64,000 bases of DNA, from positions 3,304,731-3,368,730 of the forward strand of contig WBVU01000005.1 in assembly GCA_009192285.1 (NCBI GenBank). Reading direction: 5' to 3'. Within the stretch, counting starts at the first letter, position 1. Each line of letters starts with the position of its first letter. Positions 1 through 11,366 of the stretch are shown one piece after another. The notes under the pieces were generated by a model. It worked only from the letters and a program-made list of their open reading frames with translations, did not search any database and had not been told where the DNA came from. The stretch comes from Morchella semilibera (lineage: Eukaryota > Ascomycota > Pezizomycetes > Pezizales > Morchellaceae). Both the position numbers and the translations under genes were made by a program.

Positions 1-2365
1 TTAGGTGGTGATTGACCGAGACGGTGTCAAGTTTAAGCTGTCTCTTATCGGATCAGCTGGGCCGGGGATATGGGGGACACTATATATCTAGGAAGAAGTA
101 TAGAAGAAGGCTGAATTAAGAGTACATGTAGTTACCATACCGTAAAAAATTCTTGTCGGCTGACCAAGGACCAAATTTTCACCGGCATCTCCTTTTCCCC
201 GGTAGGTCGGCTAGGCTTTGAAAGTAAAAGGATGTGATGAGATGAATCACGGGACACATGTAAACTCGTTATATCACATGCGGGAGAACTGTACTACAGC
301 ATTGTAATAGGATCGAAAGGCCTTCGTTTATGATAATCCGGGGGTCAGGCTTGGGAAGGTAGGTTAACAGAGTAATTATCTGACTTTCGATCGGAAGCAC
401 TTTGTCTCACGCTGCCTTATGTCCATAAATACAGGAATGACTCAATTTAACACACTTTACATATCTCAACACGTAAATCTTGCAAACCTATATCTCAAGA
501 ACACCTATTTGACTGAGGTAAAGGTGGGGCAGTACTTGATATTGGTTTCAAGTGAAGCCAGGCCACTAGAATTAGGGATAAGGCCCACGTTAATGCACGC
601 ATGTTGTGCACAAATATGAATCTCTCTGTAATTCAATCTCAATCTCTCGGGGAATAAGATGAGATCGTTAATCTTGTACCAGATTCTAGAAGGCCCTAGG
701 TAAGAGTTACTTGGAGTGACATGTGATATCTAAAGTGTCTATGAGAAGATGATAACCTTGCAAGATAAAGCCAATACGGCATATATGTACGAATTGAAGT
801 ATTCGTGGGAATCTTCAAAGATGATATACCCGGTGGTAACGGTTTAAACCACGGTGTCTTCATCGGATCCGGGTTTTTATGATGTAGCCAGGCATGTGAC
901 TAGGCGTACCTGTGCCGGGGGGACGCCGAAGGGTGGATGTGGATTGAAACACACTAGGAGTTGTGGCGCGTGGGTTGTTTTGAGCCTAAGATGTTTGGAT
1001 CGAGTTCTGATATTATCTGTACCCCACATGGCCGCCACCGAAACATGGGGGATCCTCTCGGCAGTACTAGGCCTCCAGCACCCTGCCTTATCTCAATCCA
1101 AGCTGCAGTATCTATATATACGTCTGCAGATGGTGGGTGCCTGTGCATTAATTTCATTGGCCCGTTCGAATCCCACTGTTTTATGATTAACCTTCTCTGT
1201 TTAAACGCCAATCCAGAGCCATATTCTCCAGAAAACCGGTCCGTACATTTCTTTTCACAGTAATGATCGAGTAGGGGGTCGAAGTAATCCCCCATATAGG
1301 GCGGGGTACTTTTGGGATGTATATTCATGGTTCATCACTCGTTAGTAAGAATTGGAAATGATTTATATAATATATAGGGTTAGGGTTCCTTTTTTTTTCT
1401 TTACTCTTTGAGAACTGTCATTAGCGCATAATTCGAGGCGCCACCCCCATGTCAAGGCTAGCCTTTGTACCTAGATGAGATGGTGGGGGTGGGGGAAGGC
1501 GGTCAGATACTGTGGTCAGTTGTTAAGGCGCTCAGCAAATTCCAGGTTTGTTACTGGTTCCTCTCTCGTTTAATTCGGTATGGAGACAGCTAGTATATAT
1601 GCATGTAGTACTTGAAGGCATGTAGACGGGAGACTCTTACTGTGCAGCACGGTATAATAGAATCGAATCATGGTCAGATGGATTATGTCATTAGGACTTG
1701 TGGGAAGATCTATAGACTTCTATGACGATCAAACACTAGATAATCCAGGTTTTTAAAAATCTTCAGATGTCTTGATATTGTACTACGGTTGCAGGGGTAA
1801 GTCTGTAGTCTACAGTGGTCGTAGTACAACCTGCCTAGATCAGCCCTGTACGACCGCTCTCTGCGCATATTGTAATATCTGATAGGACCCCAAAACGAAG
1901 TAACTACATACCCACACACACACCTCAGCGATTTTTTTAATCGCACAGCACCGAAAAGGGAAATATAGCGCCTGGTGAGCTAGACCGAATTTAGAGTAAC
2001 AAATTTGGTAAATTCTTCCCAAGGTATCAAACTCGGTCAATTCGAAACTCCACACGTCATTCAAGGCACGATAACTACGCATGAGGCCACTTTTAATGCA
2101 ATTGCAAGGTTCACTCAAGGAATTGACCCCATGACTTGAGTTTTATATATATATGTATATATTTAAATCGTTGATTCGTTTCATACCACTGTACACATGT
2201 GCATCAACTACATACATATAGCAATACCTGACGAGAAGCACAAAAGAAAAAGTAAAGTAAAACTATCACACTCCAAAGTGCCCCGGTAATTGGATAAAGG
2301 TTGAAATTGAAAAAATAATATGGTATCTGTGAACCAAATCTGGCCAATGGGGGGTCAATGGCAGC
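1..2365. other. Left-edge intergenic region
   Basis: No coding region could be supported on either strand. Short open frames exist, including one of 124 codons on the minus strand near 954-1328, but none resembles a known family. A short telomere-like run, TAGGGTTAGGGTT, sits at 1375-1387. This stretch also contains the 3' flank of the minus-strand het-c gene. Confidence 0.6.
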
Positions 2366-5300
2366 TTAAGAGTATCTCCTACGCCTGCCATATCCACCCT
2401 CAGACCCACTGCCATAATATTCGTCACCGCTGCCTTCCTCTTCCTCTTCTTCTTCCTCGCCGCGTTCACGTCTACGGCGGGCCTCTTTCTCACGCTTTTT
2501 CATTTCCTTTCTCTCTCTTTTCTCCCTCTTTCTTCTCTCCTCCTCATCCTCCTCCTCCTCCTCCTCCTCTTCCTCGTGCCTCTTATAACGATGTTTCTAC
2601 CAACGATTTTCAGTATAAGCTTCACCCCCTCTCTCATCTCTAGAATCGTATCTATATACCTTTTCAGAGTGCTCATATTCTCTACCGTGGTGGCTGTGGG
2701 AATGATGTTCACGGGTTTCGTAGGACCCTTCACCATATGTGGAGGTCTCGTAGGTCGTTTGCGAACTGTAAGAAACTTGATGACTGCTATATCCACCCGT
2801 GTTAGCGCCATAGCCACCTCCGTATGCAGCTTGCCCCTGATATCCGCCCCCATATCCATGACCATAGCCCTCTTGTCCGTAATGACCCTCTCCATGCGGC
2901 CTGCCAGTACCAAAAGAATCAACTCGTCCATACCCAGATGTTCCGCCTTCTACATAACCCCCTTGGGACACATATCCTTTGTGCCCATGATTCCCACCAT
3001 GGCTATAGGATTCATTCTCTCCTGGTGCGCCGTAGTACCCGCGACCTTCTCCGGAACTGTATGTGTCGCTCTGAAGATAAGCAGTGTCACGAGGCACGGG
3101 TCGCTCGTAACTGGATTCTTGATAGGTCCCTACCCCACCACTCTGGTTGTACGACCGTTGGTAGCCTGATTCTCGCCCCCCATATCCACCTTCAAATCCC
3201 CTTTCCCTGACCTCCTCAAAACCACTCGAGCGGCTTTCCCCGCCGCCACCGCCTCCTAGCTGTTGCGACAGATACCCAGACACAGCTGCACCGGCAATTC
3301 CTCCAAGTAAGCCACCAAAGCCTGAGCCTCCTCCACCACCCTGGTTGCCAGTAAATGCCTGCTCAAGGGCTGTGCCCATGGCAGCTCCCATATCGCTCCC
3401 AACGCCGAACTCACCACCCGAGTTCTTGGGTTTGACTCTGTGGATTGGCGCACCGCACCCATGGCCGGAATCGTGCTGGCCTTCTTTATGATTTTTGCCT
3501 TGTTCAACACCTTCGCGTGAAAGGCAGTATCTGAAAAATTGCCTCTCGTCCTCGCTCTTTTCCCCCCACCATTGCTGGACAACACTAAACATCCGTTGCC
3601 TACCCTCAATACCGTCACGACCATCACCTCCATGGGCGAAAGCAGGGTGGTGAAACACACCAACAATATCGTCGAGTAGCTGGTCGATACTCATGTATTC
3701 GTCATCCCAGGCCTCCATGAGCTTTGGGACGACATACTTGATAACCTCGCTAGCAACCTTTCCCGCAGGTTCGTTCAGGCTGGGTATTTATTAGTAACCA
3801 GGTTACATGTAAGGAAGTGGAAATACCAACAGATTTGTGAAGTGATCCTTCGATAGCATACTGTGTGTAGGGTTGCTAGAATAATGGTCGTGAAATACAA
3901 CAAATTGAAGGTTCTTACTACTTCCAATGACTTCGCCAGACCCTGTAGAGAGTTCAAGTTTTACTTGTTGAAGAATTGGCATAAGAAATGGTGCGATCAG
4001 CGAGAACACAAAAATGCTGACAGCCTCAGAAAGCTTCTCGACGATTGTAGTAAGGCCTGGGATTGACTCCAATGCCTTATTGATGGCCATCATGATCTTG
4101 TCGTGCCATTCAAGGAATGGGTATATATCTGTTCTAAGTTGTTCGCTGTTGGTGATTCCCCAAGGCTCACCACGCTGAGTTGCCTCGGCTTGCAATTTCG
4201 ACTTCTCCTCGAGCTCTGTAGCCTGGGAGTCAAGATCTGCAGCACCACGAATTGGGAGTTTTTTGAGGAGGTCGCTAATGATAGAGTGTTGGCCAACCTG
4301 CTCATAGGCCGCATTGTTGATTGTGCCCTCAAGCTGCTCAATTTCGGATTGAGTCGCTTTGTCGGAGAACTCACCCAAGACTGAGTGAAGACTGTTGAAA
4401 ATTAGCTTTGAGCTTAACCAAATACATAGGGTCAAAATACAAATCGACGCCACCAAAGGTCCCGGTCACAAGCGGAAAGATTCTTCTTCCATTCACATCA
4501 AGCTCTGTATAAGAACCGGAGTGAGGGAAAACTCCCCTCTCCCCCATTTCAATCAGGGCAAGCTCGATATAATTCGAGTGCGCAGAGAAATCTATATATT
4601 CACGGTTAGACTTCTGTCACAGCATAAATAATTGTTGCTTACCTTCAAGACAATGCAAACCAGTCCCCATCAATCTCAAAGCCTCATACTTATCGGCCTT
4701 ATTTCCGCTCCTTCCGTAGTTCCTACCGAGTTCAATACTACGTCTCAAAAGATCACGTACAAGCCCGGCTGATCCGAATACTGTTAGTTCTGTGTTTTCC
4801 CTGCTTCTTTAAGAAGTAAGGATAGAGGTCTTACCACTGGTGTACATCCTGTCTCCATTACTGAGTTCGCGGATATTCTCATTAGCAATGTAATTTTTCA
4901 TTCCAGTCTGGGGATCTATGGCAAGCTCGATTCCCTCGTCAACTGGACAGCGGAGCCGGTGGTCATAGTCACGAGCATCCAAGTTATCGGCATAGTCCTT
5001 TGGGTTGTCTAGTAGGGCCTATTAACATCGTTTCTACAGAGGAGGCTAGCCGATTTATGTACCAATATGTTCCTCTGGACGATAACAGCCCAGTCTTTCC
5101 TCTGTAACTTCAAAGGCGCCAGTTCCGTACCCAAACGTCATAAACGAAAGCATCCAAAGCTAGAATACGTTAACCTCCCAATCACCACATCAATCGATTC
5201 TCTAACAGATCTTACAATAAGCCGAATAGTAGGCGCTTGGACGTATTTAAGCGCACCAACATCAATGGCCTGGGAGTAGTCCCTTAACCAGTTTCCGAAA

Positions 5301-5524
5301 TAGATACGCTTGATAGTCATGGAGTCGAACTTTTTTCCACCGAGACTTTGCGCCATCATAAGTTGAAGCAGAGTATCTTCGATATCCCCATGGCGCCAGT
5401 TCATTCCTTCAATCTTGGAGATGGAAGCAATGTTACCAGCGCCGAAAGCATAGGCTGGGAGGGCTGCATAACAAAGAATCAAGAGTATGGGGAGAAATAG
5501 AGGCGGCAGAGATGAGCCCGCCAT
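2366..5524 (-). CDS. het-c: HET-C heterokaryon incompatibility protein
   Basis: Eight exons give an open frame of 929 residues: 5216-5524, 5063-5159, 4835-5008, 4643-4789, 4441-4591, 3831-4391, 2660-3779 and 2366-2596. The protein opens with a hydrophobic signal segment ending in AYAFGAGNIASISKIEG. The HET-C hallmarks follow: NWRHGDIEDTL, YFGNWLRDYSQAIDVG, RPEEHIDNPKDYADN, LRLMGTGLHCLEDFSAHSN, PLVTGTFGG, THSMLSKDHF and NEPAGKVASE. The C-terminal third is Gly/Tyr/Ser-rich, as in other HET-C proteins, and then changes into an acidic/basic tail of poly-Glu and Arg-rich sequence. In Neurospora this plasma-membrane or secreted protein controls vegetative incompatibility through allele-specific complexes. 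Two splice choices are uncertain. The third intron could end at 4781 instead of 4790, and the sixth intron (3780-3830) needs a weak GTTGGT donor. The last intron (2597-2659, 63 nt) is inferred because it removes an in-frame stop and restores a long acidic reading frame. Confidence 0.95.
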
Positions 5525-7734
5525 ATTTGGAGATAGATGTGGTTCTGCTAATCTGTTTACGTGCGTTAACGGATATTCGCCAGTTGAAGGCGATGGGGAT
5601 AACGAGTAATGTGGAGAAAAAATGGGGTGAAGAGGGGCAGCCGATAGTTAATACGGCTCAGAGGTATGATGGGGTGAGCTAGCTACATGCATGTTCCTAA
5701 CGATGGAGGGGCACCAATGCCAAGAGGAGGGGCGCCGAAAATCTGAGCTGCGTGTTACGCAAGCACAATGGATTACACCTGACCAACCTACAGGAATACT
5801 CATCACTTGGCCGGTAACAGTGAGACACCTCTATTGGCTTTTAAAGATGGGCTCCCCTTGTTAGAGCACGTATAACCGTGGCACAAGAATGTCTCCAATG
5901 CGTTCGAAGCTGAATTCGATAGGATACTAGTTCCAAAGAGATGTGTTCCTTGCTTTATTCCTTTCACATGACCCATGAGGTGCTTATGTTCACAAAGTTT
6001 CAAAGATAGAAGATTCTCAAAATATTATTTTAGAGGGTTTGACAAGGCTAAGAACCTGCCAAGCCTCATGCTGTCCTGACCAAGAAATACCTACATATAA
6101 ATTAACAGACCCACTTTTTCCTCTTTTCCTTTCCGCGCGCTTCAGCTGTCAAATTCTTACTCCAAGGCTTGGAGTCAAGTAATACAACTGATCTAAACAA
6201 TGTAGGAGTTCGGATAAGTAAAGAAAATAACTATAGCTATAGAGGTAGATAGGTTGAGTTGGATGATAAGTTTTTGGTTCCCCCATAACGATCATTTTCC
6301 CTTGATACTCATCTTTGCGGTAATTATTAGAAGGCGAAAGGGGAACTCATGCAGCCAAGCCTGCGCCACCATTGAAGCTGACATGTGTAGAATCTTCGGT
6401 CCTCAGCATACAGCTGCAATGTCTACCTCTTGTTCGTCAATAACCTCATATACAAGGTTCCGTATTTAGTGAGTGAACGGATCCTGTCAACACCCAACTT
6501 AGTTCACACATGATACCAGAGCCTTGTACTCGACTGATATTGCATACCACACAAAAATTCCAAGGGTGTATGCAATAGCGGCCCAGCCCAAAAACGTCAG
6601 GACACTACGAGTATATGGTGGAATATTGGCTGTACGAATCCCCGGGGTTGCACTGAAAGACTCTAATGGAAGGATCCCTCTGACAAAGGCTGATAAACAA
6701 AAGTATAAACCATTCCGGTCTCTTCACACGACGCTATCAGTTCGCTCTGGGCTCATCAAATCTCCTGGCAGGGTATATCGGTAAGACTACCAAGTTTACT
6801 ATACTGGATATCTCCAGTAGGGCCCCTCCCGAACGTTTTTCAATTATCATCTAATCTACATCATCTAATCATTACCCACCGAGTGATATTCAGTGACACA
6901 GAACGACACGTGCACATTGTGCGAGATCCATAACTACACGTAAGTTGTATCCACCCCACTAGAACTCACTTCCATCATAACCTTCAGGTTGCATGCATCA
7001 ATCGATCGACCAATCAATATATCATCATTTATCCGATTGCAACTTCGAGTGCATACCGCTGCCGATTAGTCAATCATTCTCAGAGCATATGGTGGGCATA
7101 CTAGTACTAGGGTTTCCTGGACGTAGGAACTCTTTTCCTAGCAAGATGCTGGTACCCAGGCCAGTAGTAATCTCATTCTGGCAGTTAAATACCGTATAAC
7201 TCTCTAATCGAGGTTCGTTGGCCCCGAATATCTAGGCGCCCACGATATCATTGCGGCCAAGCACCCCACAGGGAGCGGCCACCCAATATGTCACGCCGTC
7301 ACGCCGCACGATCCCCAGGGTACAGCTTACAGGGTCCCGACTTATTTGTCACGCGCAACAGGTACAAGGTACACCCTGGAGTCCAACGCCAACACGTGTC
7401 TAGCCTCTCGTAAAGGAACTGCCGGAAGAATTAAGGCGGCTGAAGTTTCTCCGCTAGGACCGGGAGCCTAGCTAGGTTCCTGATCTACTAGGTATTTGGA
7501 GACGAGTCGAGTTGGCGAGGGAGTAGAGTTAGGGAGCGATGATCGATCCCTGCCGGACGTAAAGTTGCCTCCATATAGATGACATCATACCATACAAAGC
7601 CGAGAGGGTCTTCGGCGTCACAATGACATTTTTTTGTTTGTTTGCCCATGCTTTTTAATTTCAAGCATAGAAATGTTTTTTAAAACTCCTGCTTTTTTGC
7701 GGCGGGGGATTTGATATTTAAAGAGACCTTCGAA
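5525..7734. other. Intergenic region between het-c and the SDR gene
   Basis: This is the shared upstream region of two divergent genes. Apart from one unexplained minus-strand frame at 6499-6723 (listed separately) I see no coding signal. The part just upstream of the SDR gene is locally richer in G and C around 7200-7560. Confidence 0.5.
6499..6723 (-). CDS. Possible terminal exon or gene remnant with one membrane segment
   Basis: A 74-codon minus-strand frame runs to a TAA without a credible ATG. It encodes polar sequence followed by a clear hydrophobic stretch, VLTFLGWAAIAYTLGIFVWY, and a short tail ending SCVN. The composition looks more like a real membrane exon than a random frame. I could not find matching upstream exons, so it may be the last exon of a decayed membrane-protein gene. 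A further open minus-strand stretch near 6290-6400 may belong to the same remnant. I do not recognise the family. Confidence 0.2.
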   Translation of the reverse strand, partial: RDRNGLYFCLSAFVRGILPLESFSATPGIRTANIPPYTRSVLTFLGWAAIAYTLGIFVWYAISVEYKALVSCVN

Positions 7735-9062
7735 ATGAGTTTTCGTGTAATCTCGCAGAGAACACTACCGATATTCTACAAAAGAGCCGTATACCACATA
7801 TCAAGTACATCGCGAATAGCAGCAGGTAGCCGCAAAATGTCTAGCTCGGGAAAGGGTGGAACGTTCAAAGCGGATTTCCCTAAGCAGGAACAACCTTTAC
7901 CAGGGTAGGCGGGCGCTGGAATTCATTCTAGATAAACTGGAGCGCAAGTTTATTGACTATCTATAATTCAGTCTTGAACGGGATATGAAGCCATCGTCCG
8001 AGGTAACAAAACTTGAAGGCCCCGATGGCTTCATCGAATACCGTGGCTCCGATAAACTTCTCGACCGTAAGGTTATTATTACAGGTGGTGACTCTGGCAT
8101 TGGGCGGGCTGTTGCGGTCCAAATGGCCCGTGAAGGTGCCGATATCACCATTGTGTACCTGCCGGTCGAGCAGCCAGATGCAGACGACACCAAGGCTATG
8201 GTTGAGAGAGAGGGTAGACAATGCCTCTGCATTCCATTTGACCTTGAAAATGTCAGTAATTGCGGGCAGATCATCGATCAGCATATGAGGAAGTTTGGAA
8301 AGTTGGACGTGTTGGTGAACAATGCTAGTAAGCAAGTAATGTGTAAAGATATTTCAGAAATCGATTTAGGTATCACTTCCCTTTCAATGCCGAATTGAGT
8401 GTTTGTTTGTACTGCTAATTCGATAATGTTATTTATAGACCAGGTTTCATCAACCTTCCAGTCAAACATCATACAAATGTTTGCTATGACAAAGTTTGCC
8501 GTTCCCCATATGAAAAAGGGGTCATCGTATGCTCCCAATTCCATATAGATCCCATCATGCGTATATGCTAAAAGTGTCCACCTGTCAGTATCATCAACAC
8601 AACCTCTGTCGTTGCCTTCCGTGGGACTCCCGAGATGATAGACTATGCCGCTACCAAAGGTGCAATTGTAGCTTTCACGCGCGCGCTCGCTAAAAACCTT
8701 ACACCTAAGGGAATTCGCGTTAATGCTGTAGCGTAAGTCCTCTATCCTGATTGTGACTCGTGTGACTTGGCAGAAGCTAACAACGACGCGCCCGCCACAG
8801 ACCGGGACCTGTTCACACGCCGCTCCAGCCAGCGTCACGCCCGGCGGAACAGATGGAAGGATTCGGCCAGAAGTCGCAGATCGACCGTCCGGGTCAGCCG
8901 AGCGAGATCGCTCCAACTTATGTCTTCCTTGCATCCGTGGAGGCGTCGTTGTATTACGGCCAAATCCTGCATCCGTATCCCATGGGGTGAGTACTGTTCT
9001 CCCCTGCCCCCTTTTCAAGACTTCTCCAAAGGGTACTAATGTGGATATCCCCTAGCGATTAA
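7735..9062 (+). CDS. Short-chain dehydrogenase/reductase (classical SDR)
   Basis: Six exons (7735-7904, 7972-8369, 8439-8526, 8589-8732, 8801-8986, 9056-9062) encode 330 residues. The Rossmann cofactor motif TGGDSGIG lies at about residues 94-101. NNAS follows in the middle, and the catalytic Ser/Tyr/Lys set is at about S225, Y238 and K242 in YAATK. RVNAVAPGPVHTPL follows as in the NAD(P)-dependent family related to bacterial YhdG/YghA general-stress oxidoreductases. The first 34 residues are rich in Arg, Ser and Ala without acidic residues, which suggests a mitochondrial presequence. A second ATG at 7837 (MSSSGKGG) would give a leaderless form, so dual targeting is possible. The last intron (8987-9055) has a TACTAAT branch point and leaves a seven-base exon completing PMGD. 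The substrate cannot be predicted. Confidence 0.93.
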
Positions 9063-11366
9063 AATATAATAACTTCTCTCCTTTTTTTTTTTCTCTCTCT
9101 CTCTCTCCGTCGAATATAAGGACTGGTTTAGTTAGCGATTGTGGATTGTGGGTTGTAGTGTAGCTATATTTAAAAGTCAGACGGGGCGGTTGCCCGCTGC
9201 TGTCATCATCATGAACTACAGTGCCATCAGCGAATCGTGAATTCCAATCCGTCGAAGTGTACCAGCCTACGCGTGTGTCCCTTTTTTTACTCTGCCTTCA
9301 GGTCCCCTGTCTGGGGTTATGGTAGGTGGTTATTTTTTATTCCTTTTCAGAAAGCATGTGCTTGTGTTGTTGCTTCTTGGAGAATCGCTGCAAGGGCAAA
9401 AGTCAATTGGTAACGGAGACTTTATATAAATGGGGGCTGTTGTCTCACCGCTGTTTCACACGGGAATTCATTGGAAGGCCTCCCTCATGCTGTATGGTAT
9501 ATAGAAGGTACAAAAAAGTTGGTAACAGATATAGGTAGGACCCTACCTACTATGTATGTACATGTATGTATCATGTAGAGAGGACTCGTGCCGATCCCGA
9601 GCTGAGCATGCTGAATTATGTGTGTTGTGTGCACGTCAATTCATAACCCAGTTAGCCGCCGCCTCGGCGCCGCCCACTGTACTAGCCCAGCCATTGCCAG
9701 CGCTGTCATTGTTGTCGTAGCCGTTGTCGTAGTCGTAGTCGTCTCACGAAACAAAGGACTTCTTTTTTTTTCTTCCCCTTCACACTTGTTCATGTCAAGG
9801 TGGTACCAGTGGCACTGGGTGGTGAGTGGAGTTTAGTTTTAGGTTGAGGTGTGGGGGAGAGGCGGGATGTGGTTAGTGGTGGAGGAGATGGTGGTGGGTG
9901 GCTTTCGCCAAAGAAGGTACATGTATGTACCTACCTCGTACCAGTTACACATGTACCTATACTCTAGAGTACCTATACACCAATTAGCTAGCTTGTAGCT
10001 GCTACTTAGAGCGGTCAATGTTTAATCCAACACCACCACCGCCGCCTCCTCCTCCTTCCCCCCCTTTCCGAAAGCCTAAAAGATGATTAGAAATGGATGA
10101 TTCGGCCCGTATGGGGGAGTCTATCGTATTCCGTATGCGGGGTTCAAATAGAAAAGACACAAGGACAACAATAACAAAGAAAGACAAAGTAATTGAGGCG
10201 TTAATCCTCAATTTCTCCCGCGGCATTCCCCGACGGTAACTCCATAACATGTAGTAGTAATAGGTAAGCTAAGCGAACTCTACCCTGTCGAGATAGAGCA
10301 GCCCATAGAAGTAGGTAACAGGTAACAGGGTAGCTAGGATATATATTGGTGATAGTGCTTTACTGATCTGTTTGACGATACGATCGATAGAGAGTCTACA
10401 GAGATACCTAGGGGAATAGATAGGCAGAGAGCTAAATAGAGATATAGTACCTCCAGCAAATCCCTATGTAGGTACCCCTACCCTTGCGCCACCACAGGAA
10501 CATTTCCCTATCTGCCTAGGGCTACTTACATGTATGTACCTAGAAGTACCGCCGACCGAGTACTCTGCGAGTCACATGTATGTAGCTAGCTAGCTGTAGG
10601 TCACCCACTCAACCAACAATTCACAAGGCATCACTCGCCCAACCACACCCACACTCTTCATGCACGTCTTTGCTGTCTCCTCCAATCCCCACCCCCCATC
10701 ACGGAAAAAATAAAAAAAAAAAGGACAACCATCCAGGAGCGAACAGCTTTCACTTGTCCCGTGCCGAGGTAAGCGGTCCTATGGAGTGCTGTAGAGTTTG
10801 AGACATACAGATTCCACATACGTCACGCTGTTCGCTCGTTCGTTGTTCGTGCTGCTGCGAGTTGGACGGACTGCAGCCCGCTTGCTTGAGAGAGTGAGTA
10901 ACCCATTTGATGGGGGGGTTATTAGCCATTATTATTAGCAGTGGGTAGAGAGGGTGGTAGCGCGGGGAAGGGAAAAAAAAAAAAAAAAAGGCATCCCTCG
11001 ATTCTTTCTTTCCTGCCTGGCCTGATTCAGTGCGCAAGGCCTTCAAGACACAGAAGAATCAGCAGCTAGCTGGATCAGAGCTACTCTACTCTACTGACCT
11101 ACTCCACCTCCAGTTCGAAAAGGATAAAAAAGAAAAAAAGAAACTACCATACCCTCAGGAAAAATCGCTACTTACATAGACCCTCTCCCCCCCCCCCACC
11201 CCCTTCCCATCTTCTCTTCCCTCTCTTCCCATCTTAATCAATCAATCAATCCAGCTAGCTAGTTTAAGTAGCTACAAGGTGCGTTCCTAGCAAAACAAAC
11301 AGCACAGCACAGCACGGCACGGCACGGCATCGTTTCGTTTCGTTTCACGCCGCCCTATCTACAACT
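9063..11366. other. Intergenic region rich in simple repeats
   Basis: No gene is supported. The stretch holds a T-run followed by CT repeats (9080-9108), short GTC/GTA triplet repeats near 9710-9745, several ACATGTATGTAC-type motifs (9560, 9920, 10528) and an A-run near 10975-10990. A minus-strand frame at 10750-11046 is interrupted in composition by a poly-Phe run and is not convincing. Confidence 0.5.
11160..11347 (+). promoter_or_regulatory. Pyrimidine tract and pentamer repeats before the 413-aa gene
   Basis: Directly upstream of the ATG at 11367 lies a long C/T-rich tract (about 11180-11240), a common feature of filamentous-fungal promoters and leaders. Tandem pentamers of the GCACA/GGCAC/GTTTC type follow at about 11300-11347. 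The spacing suggests the core promoter and 5' untranslated region. No transcription start can be read directly. Confidence 0.35.

Noticed and set aside
1150-1175. GTTCGAATCCC, which resembles a tRNA B box
   Set aside because: The flanking bases do not form a T-stem and no matching A box or acceptor stem is present.
10750-11046. 98-codon minus-strand frame with a poly-Phe run
   Set aside because: The Phe run is just an A-rich tract read antisense, and the region lies in the probable promoter of the next gene.
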